DNA of 64,000 nt. Source: Stratiolaelaps scimitus. Lineage: Eukaryota > Arthropoda > Arachnida > Mesostigmata > Laelapidae. The stretch lies in assembly GCA_019614645.1 (NCBI GenBank), contig JABWDB010000002.1:12995501-13059500 (forward strand), in the 5' to 3' direction. Shown in pieces: positions 35,001 to 46,687 of the stretch. The position numbers and the translations under genes were made by a program. Every line of letters starts with the position of its first letter. Within the stretch, counting starts at the first letter, position 1. The notes below the pieces were generated by a model. The model had not been told where the DNA came from. It searched no databases and saw nothing but the letters and a program-made list of their open reading frames with translations.

Positions 35001-37118
35001 CTGAAAGCACTTGCCACCCAATGCTCATTCCATGTGGATACAGTATATCAGGCTGGCCAGTTCGCGACTACATCGTATATGTTCGTTGACGAAAAACGTC
35101 AAAGCCTCAGAGCCAATACCAGCGACAATTTTCCTCACCTCTGTGGCGGATATCTGATCCTTCCGCCCTTTTACCGATCAGGTGAAAAAGGGGGGCTGGC
35201 TCACTCGTGTGCGGTTTTGCCATCCAGGCGGCTTGAACGAGATTAGACGCGAACGGCCAGAGGTGACAGCGGCCAAAGAAAAAGAAGTCTTGCCTTCGGG
35301 GCGGGGGGCGGCGGACCCGAGTCGGTGAACAAGGCATAGAACAGGCTAGCTAGCAGTCAACAGACAAACATAGAGACCGACCGACTGCGTCCAGATCCCC
35401 GAGGGGAAAAGCGGTTTAAAGCGGCAGCGCGGCGATGGGTCGGGAGCACCAAGACGGCTTTGGCCGCAAGCAGACAATTTGTTGTTACGCAGACGCGAGT
35501 CGTGGGAGCAGCGAGACCGCAGCCCGCCGAGCCCTTCTCTGCCCGACGGCGAGCAGCCCCGCCTTTGTCCCCGTCAATGTTGTTACTTGGAAGCGCATCG
35601 CCTCTGACCCAACCAGCGTTGAGCTTGCTATGGCATCTGCTTGTGAGACGGTTCGAGCGCTCGACAGCGGCGAGAAGGAGCGCACTTTAGGGCAGCGGCT
35701 CTCTCTTTTGCGCGTCCGTTGGAAAGTGGAGTTTAGCTGCAGGTTGAAGTGAAACGATCAAAGTCGCGATGAAAGTCGCGCGAGTGGCGGTGATAGAGCG
35801 TTTGGGGGCTTGGGGGTCGGCCGAGGTGTTGTGTTTCAATGAAGATTATCGCTGAGGTTTACCGGTGGCACTGTTAACTTACGCTAGCCGTACAGCGATC
35901 GCATAGGCCGTTGATGATGACAACTCTTCGATTTTGTTTCTGACAATGGCTAGACAACCGGCTCGAGCGGTGGAATGGATAGGGATAAGCCTCGCCGCAA
36001 AGGAGCTCTTATAATACCACACGTCGGACTCAGGGTATAATCGACATCTGGAGTCATCGATTGCTGGTGTCAGTTGTCGGGATTTTTGCCAAGTATGAAA
36101 AATGCGCAAATATATAAGCTTGCGCTGGCGCATGGTGTGCAATACACAGTAATTTGTCTTTACGAATAAGTGAACCTTAGACAAACGCTTCCTCGACGTC
36201 AGTCGAGGCCGCATGGTGAAATTGTACCTCAAAAAAGTGCAGTCACAAATTCGTGGCTTCGTCCTTGTGCCTGCCTAGTGTTTGATTACAATGCGAATAG
36301 TCATTTCAATTGTATTCTGATGCAACTACACTGCTCGCAATTAGCAAGCACTCTCTGACGTATATGTGGCCTCTGTCATCAACAGCCGTAAACAGTTTCT
36401 CGAGGTGGAACTCCGCGAAGAGTGGCAAGCGGAAGTGCATATTGCTTCTGTGTTCATATTTTTTCCGCAGAGGTATACACAGGGAAATACCTGATATTGT
36501 AAACTGTAAATGAACTAATCTAAACGAACAAGTAAAGGTCCTCCATTGAATGTACGCTATTATTCTATAAGTTGTGGGACCTTCGAATTTCGCTGTAGCC
36601 CCTCACCCTGTGCAGGATTTGTCTATCTCAGCAGCTGGTATATGATCTGGCATAATTGTACGAGCATGAAGTAGCCGTTTCGAACCATACCAGGCAGAAA
36701 GATAGCTTAAATAGTTGGTACTCCACTTCTTAATGCGGCTGGTAAAAGTTGCAGCACTCGACAATACACAGTGTGGCCACTTAACTAGTATACAACGTCT
36801 TATCGCGATCACGGCCGTGTTTGAAGGCCACAATAGTAGGCGATAGCCCTAGCCACTGTATTCTCTGGGCGTAATCCCATATTATTTCGGTAACTGCAGT
36901 GCGTGAAAGAACCCTAGCATTGGCACATTACGCAAATGCCGATTCACTAGAAGGCTAATATATAGCGAAACTAGGTGTGTTAACGTCCGAATGGTAAATC
37001 CACCCTCATTCAAAAGTTCGCGGAGTGCTTTTGTATCTGCTGTGCAGACAATAGAGAAGGCTACCTCAAAACCACACTTCATGTATTGGACGACACCCGT
37101 CACAGCGTTTTAAACGAC
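32043..37118. other. Gene-free stretch
   Basis: GC-rich at 32.0-32.7 kb with a GCA/GCT triplet patch at 32362-32391, then AT-rich to about 34.8 kb. A further GC-rich part lies at 35.15-35.75 kb, then AT-rich. A 105-residue ATG frame at 35435-35752 has no recognised motif. Minus-strand frames around 36603-37103 share a phase but are broken by stops and start at non-ATG codons. Confidence 0.45.
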
Positions 37119-37144
37119 ATATATATATATATATATATATATAT
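37119..37144. repeat. (AT)13 microsatellite
   Basis: Perfect alternating AT. Confidence 0.9.
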
Positions 37145-37488
37145 GTTCGCGTGTAGTTTAAAGCACAGCACGAACGTGGCTTCATCGCAACAAGTATACA
37201 TCAAATCAGAACAAATTTCGATAACTCACGTTTGTAATAAAGCCAACCTATTGACTCAAGCCAAACAATAAAAAGCCGGCGAAAAAGAGTTGCAGCTGCA
37301 TATGTTTTCAAGGCTTTCAACTTGAAGCCGCCTGCGACAAATTCTTGTGATCAACTACGGGAGGAACGTATTACGTATTCGAATTGTGTGTCTATGTCAG
37401 TGTGATGCACTCGGGCTCCCCTTCGCCTCTCGACACTTCTCGAGAGTAGCAGCAGTCGATGTTCTTGTATTCAAGTATTCGTCCCGTA

Positions 37489-38025
37489 CTAGAATACCCA
37501 CCTCCATTGTGTACCCGACGAGTCTCCCGCTCGGTTGGCTGGTCGGTCGGCGGACCTGCAACTAACTTCCACCCGGGACGAGTTGATCGTGGAGCAAGGG
37601 ACAGCCGGGTAGCTACAAACGAACAGGAAAGGAACTGCATCGACCGATCGTAGCGGATAGCCGCCATCGACTCGGTACGGAGTCATAGATAGACACAGGG
37701 ACACAGAGAGCGTTCGGCAGTTGCGGCGTAGTCTGCCCGATACGTTTGGTCGAACCATCACTCGCAAAGCATCGTGCCATCCCCTCATGGTCCCATATCG
37801 GAGGCAGGAGAGGACGAATTGTTTGCTTCCGAAGAAAAATAGTCGCGCAGGCAGACCGCGGCTCGACGGAGGCCACGGGCGGAGTAGTCCACGAAAGAGG
37901 AGGGACACTGTGGAACATGGTGGCGCAGTAGCAACAGCAGTAGCAGCAATCGTCTGCGGCAGTGGAATAGTAAACGACAGAACGAGGGAGAAAACTCCCG
38001 CTCGCTTGAACAGAGAAAAACGCAT
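37489..38025 (-). CDS. Unrecognised ORF with signal-peptide-like start
   Basis: An ATG-initiated minus-strand frame of 178 residues. The N-terminus (MRFSLFKRAGVFSLVLSFTI, then PLPQTIAA) has the basic-hydrophobic-small pattern of a secretory signal peptide, with possible cleavage near residue 28. The remainder has scattered cysteines but no motif that I recognise. The opposite strand is also open over part of this length, and base composition here favours long chance frames. I therefore consider it unproven. Confidence 0.2.
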   Translation of the reverse strand: MRFSLFKRAGVFSLVLSFTIPLPQTIAATAVATAPPCSTVSLLFRGLLRPWPPSSRGLPARLFFFGSKQFVLSCLRYGTMRGWHDALRVMVRPNVSGRLRRNCRTLSVSLCLSMTPYRVDGGYPLRSVDAVPFLFVCSYPAVPCSTINSSRVEVSCRSADRPANRAGDSSGTQWRWVF

Positions 38026-38957
38026 TTGCGACAGTGCGACTAGGGTCGTCTAGGCTAGCTCCTGGCCTTGGCCTCGTCTAGCTTCGAACCTCGTCCAGCT
38101 CAGTAGTTTGACGAAGCTTGAACCTCGTAGAATGCAATGCGACACTGGTACATGCTGCAATGTCTTCTATATATAACGCGACGTTGCATGTATACAACAA
38201 TCAAGGTGCTGCTCCTAACACAACCACCACCAGCTGGTATAAGCCAATATCTACAGGATTTCTCATCCTCCAACTGCGCTGTCTATAAAGGCCAATACGA
38301 CGGATAGCCTCCTACTAAGATTAAGAACGATGGATGCAACTTATATTATCATAATGACGGAACCCTAATAATCAACAACCTAATAACAACTTATTTAATC
38401 CTAAACCTTTCCCGAAGTATCTCGTAGTGGTGTGATACACATGACCAAGTGGGTACCAAGAAATGCTGATGAGAAAAGGGCTGGGGGCCTTCAGTCGTAA
38501 GTACTTTTGCTCCTGCACATACTCTATACTTGGAACACGTTTTTCCCAAATATTGTTACCATCGTCACCATTAAGACATATCACGGATAACACAATACAA
38601 TTATTGCCGGCGGCGGTGGCGTCAGCGACGCATGAGATAGAGGCGGGCCCATTTAGAATTCAACCAGTCGGCTGACTCAAATCTAACTGAGTTTACCGAT
38701 GGAAGGGAGGGGCAGAGGGAAGATTAGGTTCAAGACATGTTCATTCTCGTATTGGGAGGCTGGTAGGAGGGCTAGCAGCAGGAGCATATTCTTCACTTTA
38801 TCGAGCGCGCTAGCATTGTCCTCACTGCAACAGGACGCCCTGCATTTGGCTACTGTCTGGTGTCTGTCGTCGGCTCTGGCCGAGCTGTTGGAGGCGGGCA
38901 TGGTGAAAGGAGGACCCGCCGGCTCGGCGGCTCCTTTTCGCCATCGTTGTCCCTTGA

Positions 38958-38979
38958 TCTCTCTCTCTCTCTCTCTCTC
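38958..38979. repeat. (TC)11 microsatellite
   Basis: Perfect TC repeats. Confidence 0.85.
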
Positions 38980-39771
38980 AATACTATATAATGCTACGAC
39001 AGTTACTGCCGGTCGCTGGTTCCACCATTTGTTCGTCGTGCATCGCTCGTCGCCGAGGTCATTTGTATCAATATCGGGTCCGTGCGTCGGTTCCGCTTTT
39101 CGCTCGATACTACTGCTACACTACTCGCAGTAGTACAAACCAGCAAGAACAGCAGCAGTCGAAGTAGGGGCAGGGATCGTCATCCTAGCAATGAGAGCGT
39201 CGCAGTCTTCGTATCGTCTCTTCTCAGTGGGTATCTCAGTTCTTTGTCTCAGTCAGGCGTTCCTTCGCCGTCAAACGGCTCCAAGGGCTAAAGGACATCG
39301 ACGAAATCGGCCGACGGGGATCGCGCAGAGTAGGAAAGGGTCATCTATTGTCTTAAGTAACCTCTTCCTCCCCTAGGCGGGTTGGTTGCCAACGCAGCGG
39401 GCCGGCAGGTAAGTAGACAGACGCAGAGACACACAAGCTCAGGCAGAAGCCCGTCTGCCCGGCACTACCCACCAACTGATTGCGGCTAGCACCCTGGCTT
39501 TCCGGTCGCTTGCTGGAAGCATGGAGTGCTCTGAGGCGAGGGAAGCTGTGACCGGCGGTGGCTCTTGCGAGGGAAGACCGGGAAGATACAGTGGGGCGAT
39601 TCAAGGGGGCCGGGAAGATATTCGGTTGGGTGTTTAAGGAAGCACACGCGCGTGTGCCTTTTTTGCTTGAGGGAGCGGGGGCGTGAGAGGTCCCGCAAAA
39701 GCGACAAAGCCGAACGCCTGTGCGAAAAGTTCGCCTGCTGCCTGACTTCTGGGCAGACAAAGCCTTCCAGT

Positions 39772-39789
39772 TGCTGCTGCTGCTGCTGG
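39772..39789. repeat. (TGC)6 microsatellite
   Basis: Perfect TGC units. Confidence 0.8.
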
Positions 39790-40966
39790 CTCCCCCACCT
39801 CCATCTTCTATACAGATTCCGGCAGAAGCAGCGGAGCGGGGCGGGCGTTGCGCGGTCGTGCCACAGCCAGCTACCCACTCAACTCAGCTACAATACCTAG
39901 AACAGAGCGAGGTATCCAGCTTCCTCGCTAGATGCTGGCTTCTGCCATGAGCTAGACCGCTCGACAGCCTTGCACCACATGACAGGCGCGGCACCGAAGC
40001 TGACTCCGTCGTTGTTGTCATCGTCGTAACAACCAAGCAAGCAGCCCTTCGTCTTTTCCCTAAAAAGTCAGCTGTAAATTCCGGCCCTGCGCGTTCGCGC
40101 TCGACACTCGCGGGTGTTGCTGCCGGCGCAGGTTCCTTGCGAATGCCGCATCAGCAGCTGCCGCAGTTTGCATTCTGCAACCGAAGAGGATGTGGTGTGC
40201 TATCGTCGCCTAGCCGGTATCGGGGGCAGGGATGACCCGAGGGGGGGCCGGCAGATAATGTCACCAACAACAACAATAGCAGCAGTCGCAGGTGGAAAGG
40301 CGGTTCCCAACGCACGGGGCCGCGAGAGGCTCTTCGGGGAGTTTACCGCTGAGAGGCCCCTTCGCTGCTGTTACCGTCGTCCTGTGCCAGAGACTCTGCG
40401 CCCGAGCCACCAGATCGCTGTCGTCGCACGGGGTTGCTGCGTTGCTTGGTTCGTTCGTTGCTGTCGCCCCTGCTGCCTCACTGCCACAGCTGGCGGCGTC
40501 GCTTAACATTCTTGTATTAGTTGCGCGCGCCTTGTGTGTCCTGTCCGTGTGCTTATGCTAACTCTGCTGCAGCAACACGCCCCCGTCGCGGCTCCTGTTG
40601 CCGGCGCCACTATCAACACCACAGCTATAATCATCATCATCAGCATGAGAGGTGAGCCAAGCGCGAGCCAGCTCTTGCAGCTTGCCACCAACCGTCCAGA
40701 GTCCCTCCCTTTGCTTGCCGGTAGTCTCCTCGCGATGCCGAACATCATCACGGTCAGCGGCACCATTCGTGGCATCATCGTCAGCGTTGTCCTCGTCGTC
40801 GACGTCACTGCCGCGGCCTCGGCTTACCCACCAAGCTCTCGTAAGCATGCAAAGCCAACAGCTCGCTGATGCTAAGCCACCAGCATAGTTGCATCCACGC
40901 GTCCAACACCTCTCTCTCTCTCGCCCCTCTTCCATACTCTAAGGTTCACCTCTGGCTTCGTTCTTC

Positions 40967-40969
<3 letters not shown>

Positions 40970-40997
<28 letters not shown>
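40970..40997. repeat. (GGC)9 microsatellite
   Basis: Perfect GGC units in a GC-rich island. Confidence 0.85.
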
Positions 40998-41690
40998 TGG
41001 TCCCGCAGAGACCGGCCGGCCTGCGTTCCGTTTTTCTCAAGTGTCTTTCGCCAGTAAGCGAGCTAGTCGCCTCCACTACCGGCTCCTGCTGCCGCCTGCC
41101 TCATCCGCACGACTGCACGGGCTGAATGGTAGCCACAGCGAACCTTGCTGCGTCGGCCTGCGGCAAAGCCAGCTGCGTTGTTCTGTTCCGCCTTGAAACG
41201 ACCGCCGTCAGGGCCAAGTGGTGGCTTAAGGATCACATGCTAAACGACGCCAACGGCATCCACCGCTCCTTGAGCGATATCACGGTCTTCATAGTTAATT
41301 AGCCTCGCAACCTCACCCATGGGGTACACATGTACCCCTTCGGATTATATGTATAAGGCCGGTCTGGCCCAATCCCGTGCAGACAGGTAGACACACCCAA
41401 GGGCACACAGACATCCAAAACGAGACGGGCGCCCAGTTCGTTCGAACCCTTGAACGTTCGCATCCACCAGACACCTTCAGACGCACTCACATCCTCTCGT
41501 CAGCAGGGAGGTAGGCAGTAGCTAAGGTGAAGCCTACTGGAGAGAACAGCGAGTGTACCTATAGCGGGGAGGATGTCATTACCTGCTGCTGTTAGGTAAC
41601 ATCTCAGCTCATCGCTGTGGTCTTCAGCAAATCACCAGCGGGCGTACATGCAGCACGATAGCTAGAAGAGCTGAGTGAACGTGTGGAATA

Positions 41691-41761
41691 CGGAGGGCGA
41701 GCATCAGTGGTTAACGCTGCGGCTACCGTTGCTTGTGCCGCTCCAGCTTGTAGTCCCTCCG
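41691..41761 (+). other. tRNA-like unit, probably not functional
   Basis: The ends CGGAGGG (41691-41697) and CCCTCCG (41755-41761) form a perfect 7-bp acceptor-like stem over 71 bases. The D-loop-like sequence CAGTGGTTAA follows at the expected place. A 5-bp stem GCGGC/GCCGC occupies the anticodon-arm position, but its loop is 13 bases instead of 7. The B-box position reads GCTTGTAGTCC, a poor match. Could be a decayed tRNA, a tRNA-derived SINE head, or coincidence. Confidence 0.25.
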
Positions 41762-41892
41762 TTAACAGCTCCAGCGGGTGGATCCACCACGCAAAGATTT
41801 TCAGTTTGCCAAACTGCAGGCATGTCTCGTCCAATGGCACTGGTTAGGACAGTATGATATATTGAACTAGCGGCGCATTTCATACCGTTCTG

Positions 41893-41909
41893 GTTGTTGT
41901 TGTTGTTGT
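41893..41909. repeat. (TTG)n microsatellite
   Basis: About six TTG/GTT units. Confidence 0.8.
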
Positions 41910-42460
41910 CCGGTCCATTTTAGTTTTCCTATTCGAAATGAACTTAATGCTGCTATCAGTCACCACCACAAGCGATACTCTAGCAGTGGAAGAGGTGTTC
42001 ACGCGCCAGCTAATCGCGTACAGAATTACGCGGCCGACGAGGTTCATTTACACAAGCGGCTTAGCGGGACTACTAATTTCGCCAACCTTACGACATTAAG
42101 TAGGCACCCTAGTTAGCCCAGGACGGGACAGTCAGCAACGCGCTCTGTGACGTAGTCTCAGCAAGCTAGCGGCTTAACTAGCCATCTTGCTGGCTCACTC
42201 AAGGATCAGATACATACTTACACAATTACAGATTGCCCCTGCAGGCTTATAATAAGACATTGTCGGACTAATTAACAACATGACGAGGAAGCCCCCAACC
42301 GTTAACCCACCATCGGTTACATTACGCTAGATGTTTCACGTCATTTAACACTCGCGCGACATCGATGGGTATTAGACTAATACGAAATGGTCGTGTTTGT
42401 CCTTTCGCTTAAATAGCTCGGCCAGATTAGTATTGGCTACTACATTCTAACACTAAAGAA

Positions 42461-42497
<37 letters not shown>

Positions 42498-42498
42498 A
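42461..42498. repeat. (AT)n microsatellite with one phase break
   Basis: 38 bp of alternating AT with a single TT break at about 42486. Confidence 0.88.
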
Positions 42499-43323
42499 AC
42501 AATACGATGAAATAGCAAATTCTGTGATTGTGAACCGGTCCCATCAGAAGAGTCACAGGGAACATTTGAACGAACCGACACTGCCGCATTGTGGCAGAGT
42601 CCAATTCAACACAAACACGAATTGTATTGACTGGAGGCAACAGCATATCACATAGATGCATACATCGCTCGAACATAGCAGAGTAACAAACGACGTAACG
42701 AGCGGACATTTTGAGAAATGTCTGCCTGTTGAACCCTTTGGCGCTGGACGCCATCCACTTGTTTCGCTTTCTACATAGTGAAGCCTCACAGCAGGGAACG
42801 ACCCCCCAAGCGGAATGATTTTTCAAGTGCTCACGACTGCGGTATCTGCAGTCCGCAAGCGTAGACCTCGGTCAAGTTATGGGATCCGCAGCCCGCACGT
42901 AGCATTTGTACAGTGTCGGTGTTGGAGACCCGGATAGAAAAAGAAGCAGCCATTAGTATCGCCACATCGGCATTTGTTTCCGGCAGTTGCGTTATTACCT
43001 CGAAACGCTGTGCCTTGATCGTCCGCCTTTCAGCTTCCTCAGTTCCTACTTTTGTTTCTCGCCGCTCGCTGTTGCTGCTAAGCAATGTCTAATTGCACTC
43101 TCGAAACCCGTTTTTTTCTATCACTGCTCGTTCGACTGTACAGCGCTGGTGGGCAAGCAACAAGCTACTGCCGACTCCGTACGATTGCCAGCTTACCCGT
43201 CCGTACACGGCACACATCCGAGCAGACATATCGAGTGTAGAGGATGTCGGCACTGCTGGAAACCTACTTTCCGGTACGCGACACCGCGGAGTAGCGGTAG
43301 CCCGTTCGTTGAGAATGTGTCTT

Positions 43324-43340
43324 AGAGAGAGAGAGAGAGG
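43324..43340. repeat. (GA)n microsatellite
   Basis: Perfect AG units. Confidence 0.8.
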
Positions 43341-44702
43341 CCAAAAATGGGAGATAGAGATCGCAAGAGGCTGCTTACTGCCGAGGTTGGAAAGTGGCGA
43401 GTGATAGAAGGGCTGACGATGATGGCTGGGTGACGAGTACGACCCGTACGATATCGTGTCACAACGTCCGCCCAGCGCCGAGCATTGAATCGGCAGAGGG
43501 CGTTAACCGTTGGACACAGCTGTACACGATCGTTGGCTGACATGGACGCACGATGTCAGCTGTCCACTGTCGCATTGCGACCGCTGGCTGGCATCGAGTG
43601 CATCCCACGTGGAGCATGAGGCTGAGAGAGATCAACATCAGCGAAAAAGGACAACGTCATCATCCAAGCAGTGGCCGAAACAGGCAGCCGACGGAGAAGC
43701 CGTTGACGTGAACATCAGTAAGACAGGCATTACATCACCCGTTGCAGTCCGGTTACGAATCAGTGACAACACATCGCTCGCTGGCTGGCTGGCTGTTTGC
43801 CTGTTGGCATGGCGCTTGGCATAGCGTCACCACACCATTAGCCCGGTCCCGCGCATCTTCTCGGTCGCGTCGTACCCAATAACCCAACGGCCCATGGACC
43901 AACTCGGACAGACGGGTACTGCTTCAGCAAATCAACAACGCCCTCAACTCTGCGAGCGTCCACGCGCCGTGCCCACTCCGGTCTGCAGTGTACCGCCGCC
44001 GCCACCTTGCAACCATCTATAATACATCCGCGCATACATTACTCGTCTGTTTGCTATTTACTGGCTGGCCCGCCAGCGAGCACCGCAAGTCGTCTACAGT
44101 CTATAGTGAAAGTGGTACGGTTACGCGCTACCGGAACCGCAGCCGCAGCCGTAAAGAACGAAGCGCTGTCTGCCGACCGAACAGACACAACAGTCGAGTA
44201 CAGAGAATTGCTCCTAGCCAGCTCGTTGTGCAAATACGCCTATGCCGTCTATCGTGTCTCGACATTGCTGGTCGTCCTCGTTTGGGTGTCATCGCTCAGT
44301 GGAACGGGGAGCGATTGTGCTCTGTGGACCGGCAGGACCGCATTGTCGAGGTCCCTCCCCGGCTGGTTTCTGGCCAATCGTCGACCCGTCGCGAGCCCCA
44401 CCACCGTCTCCTCATTCGCCGCAGTCTCGTTGTGGAGAGCCGTGGCAGCATCCATTTCCAAGCGACCAACGATAACGGGTGAAGGTAGTCATTGTCGCCT
44501 CCCGCTGCTTCATCGATCTTTTTGAAGTTTGTTTGTCTCTGGGAGCAAACGAGAAGTGCATGGTGCCGAGGCTGCCACTCCTCGAGCCGCCCCGGTCTCG
44601 ATGCTGCCGCACTGCTGAGGGGTGGCTTTTGCCACGGTGCTGGACTGTAGACGGCACAGTTGCCAACGTCGGTTACAGTAGCTAGTCAGCGATCATCGAC
44701 AG

Positions 44703-45785
44703 ATGTGCGACGACCAACATGAAATGGCGTCCGCCGACGCAACACTTCGAGTCGCTTCGAACGACAAGGGGGTGAGCAGTCGCTCGTGCGCATGGGGTTT
44801 TGTCCCACGTCTCGTGGTCGCCATGTGTATCATACTTATGGCCTCAACAACAGTTGTGCTGGTGAGTGATTGCAAACCCCACCCAACGGGGAGTCGAAAT
44901 GCGGCACGAAATGATGAACAGGTAGTGCAGCAGCCACACCCAGTGGATCTGATTCAGGTTATTGGCACTGATTCGCTCCGTGCAACAGGCAACAGTAGCA
45001 CCAACGTCACTGACGATGGCGGCGATAAAGTGGATTTCCGCTCGACGAACAGTGCTGCCGCCCTATGGTTTGGTGTGATGTTCTTCATATTTATCATCGT
45101 CACAATCCCACTGTGTCACTGTGTCGAGAAGCAGCGCATGCAGATCGAACGCTTGCAAGGTGAATTGACGCTCATGCAGGTGGACGACACACGTGATCAT
45201 GTTGTGCTCCATCTGCCGGGACCGCTGAGTCGAGTTCCGCGGCCATCACAGGACGTTCGTGCGATTATCCGTGTACATGGGATACCACCGAGCTATGACG
45301 CCTGCGTCGTGAACATGCCGACAGCGTCGGCCACGCCCGTTGGGCCAGCTCCGCCAGATTACGTGTTCGCGATCACCTCGGACCTAACGAATGCCACTGG
45401 TTTGCCTCTGGTGGCGGGGGCGGAGGCGGCGGCGGAGGCGGCGGCGGCAGAGGCGTCATCGTTACCGTCATCATCGGGAACGACGCTACCGCGCCCCCCA
45501 CACGACGTGGCCCTTTTACACGCGATTACCACTGCTGCGAGCCGGACTACTGACGAAAGCCGTACGGCAGCTAACTCACGGTTACAGATCACTGCAGCTG
45601 TCTCCAGAAACTCGATGGCCGAACACACTCGTATTGGTAGCGCACGGAGGGGGCCAAGAGCGACCCGCCCAAGGGATCTGTCGTCGCCTCCTCTTCTTGG
45701 TCAGATACTTCGTCTCGCCGCTGCGAATAGCCGAGGACTAGAAGGTCCTTCGCGCTCGAGGTTTAGCTCGCTTTCGCTCGACTAA
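44703..45785 (+). CDS. Putative two-segment membrane protein with PPxY motifs
   Basis: A 360-residue ATG-initiated frame, the second longest convincing ORF in the window; an in-frame TAG lies just upstream at 44679. Not a family I recognise. Hydrophobic segments lie at residues 35-54 and 119-139. Between them is a hydrophilic loop with two N-glycosylation sequons (N97-S-S, N101-V-T), consistent with a luminal or extracellular loop and cytosolic ends. Right after segment 2 is a charged helix (VEKQRMQIERLQGELTLM, 141-158). The tail carries PPSY (195-198) and PPDY (217-220), motifs known to bind WW domains such as those of Nedd4-type ubiquitin ligases. An alanine/glutamate run follows at 238-251 (GCG triplets), then a Ser/Arg-rich end. 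Inferred role: membrane adaptor for WW-domain proteins. A GTGAGT splice donor at 44862 pairs with a CAG acceptor ending 44957, making a 96-bp in-phase candidate intron (residues 54-85). Confidence 0.5.
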   Translation: MCDDQHEMASADATLRVASNDKGVSSRSCAWGFVPRLVVAMCIILMASTTVVLVSDCKPHPTGSRNAARNDEQVVQQPHPVDLIQVIGTDSLRATGNSSTNVTDDGGDKVDFRSTNSAAALWFGVMFFIFIIVTIPLCHCVEKQRMQIERLQGELTLMQVDDTRDHVVLHLPGPLSRVPRPSQDVRAIIRVHGIPPSYDACVVNMPTASATPVGPAPPDYVFAITSDLTNATGLPLVAGAEAAAEAAAAEASSLPSSSGTTLPRPPHDVALLHAITTAASRTTDESRTAANSRLQITAAVSRNSMAEHTRIGSARRGPRATRPRDLSSPPLLGQILRLAAANSRGLEGPSRSRFSSLSLD

Positions 45786-46069
45786 CCTCCCTAGCTATCG
45801 GCCAGCCCCGATAGTGAATGGGCGACAGCAGATCGATGCTGAGGCGATTACTTGTTGCAGAGTCACGCATCTTGACTAGAACTCCCTGTCTAGATAAAGC
45901 TGTACATGCTCAGAGCTCGATTCGGTGCGGCGCTCTGTCTGGAGATCGATATTTGCGTACTATTATATATAATACTGTATTCAAATGAATTTACTGCCTT
46001 CGCAGGCAACGACATAAAATACTATATATGTAAATATGTAAATAATATATATAGATATATATATGAAGA

Positions 46070-46075
46070 AATAAA
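46070..46075 (+). promoter_or_regulatory. Candidate poly(A) signal AATAAA
   Basis: About 285 bp downstream of the stop of the PPxY protein frame. The region is AT-rich, so chance occurrence is likely. Confidence 0.25.
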
Positions 46076-46284
46076 TACTTACTGTATACAAATGCGTTAT
46101 TTGATTCCGGTTTGCTATTCTTGCTACAGGCATAATGGTGTTGCATATTCCATACATTGTTACTATAATACTTTGTATACAAACCTAAAAGGAACGTGGC
46201 TCAAAAAAGATGATCTCACGCACATGCTCACATCAGCTTTTCATCTAGTAGCCTTCGTTGCACAGGAAAGCGCCCAACCTCGTG

Positions 46285-46304
46285 TATATATATATATATA
46301 TATA
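46285..46304. repeat. (TA)10 microsatellite
   Basis: Perfect alternating TA. Confidence 0.88.
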
Positions 46305-46410
46305 CATATAATATTAGAAGCCGCCGACATTAGCAACAACAACAACAAATGCCACACTAAGTTGTCAGAACGACACGAGATTGCTTTGCCAAGCCACGTT
46401 ATACGTCTGC

Positions 46411-46450
<40 letters not shown>
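46411..46450. repeat. (AT)n microsatellite with one GT interruption
   Basis: 40 bp of alternating AT with a single G at 46435. Confidence 0.88.
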
Positions 46451-46637
46451 GAATGTATGCCCATAAACGTTGACGCTTGAAGGCGTAGGTAGTAGTCACG
46501 CTTCGTGTTCGCTGACACGCGTTTCGCTTCGTTCTTACTCACCAGCAACGAAAACAGCTTCATCGAGATAACAGCGCCAGCCGGGAGCGGCGCAACTGTC
46601 GACGCAAGGCTATTAGGAGCAGACCCAGTGTCTGTAA

Positions 46638-46687
46638 CAACAACAGCAGCAGTAGCAGCAGCAGCAGCGGCGGCGGCAGCAACAGCA
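46638..46687. repeat. (AAC)/(AGC)/(GGC) compound triplet repeat
   Basis: Runs of AAC, AGC and GGC units. The alanine-rich frames over it are not genes in my view because they begin at GTG and show nothing else. Confidence 0.8.

Larger units (their letters stand above)
37145..44702. other. Mostly gene-free stretch with GC-rich islands
   Basis: GC-rich at about 38.7-41.8 kb and 43.0-44.7 kb. Repeats seen are (CT)n 38958-38979, (CTG)n 39772-39789, (GGC)n 40970-40997, (TTG)n 41893-41909, (AT)n 42461-42498 and (GA)n 43324-43340. Apart from the candidate frame at 37489-38025 and a tRNA-like unit at 41691-41761, I recognise nothing. The last part, upstream of 44703, should hold the promoter of that gene; no element is clear. 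Confidence 0.45.
45786..46637. other. AT-rich gene-free stretch with (AT)n tracts
   Basis: Contains (AT)-rich sequence at about 46020-46065, (TA)10 at 46285-46304 and a 40-bp AT tract at 46411-46450. The open frames reading as Tyr-Ile repeats are translations of these tracts. Confidence 0.55.

Noticed and set aside
36603..37103. Two in-phase minus-strand frames that together looked like a broken gene
   Set aside because: Several stops lie between them, the second starts at TTG, and I could not match any family.
43988..44525. Two overlapping open frames of 164 and 172 codons just upstream of the PPxY gene
   Set aside because: The longer one starts at TTG, the two overlap in different phases and no motif is present; more likely 5' flanking sequence.
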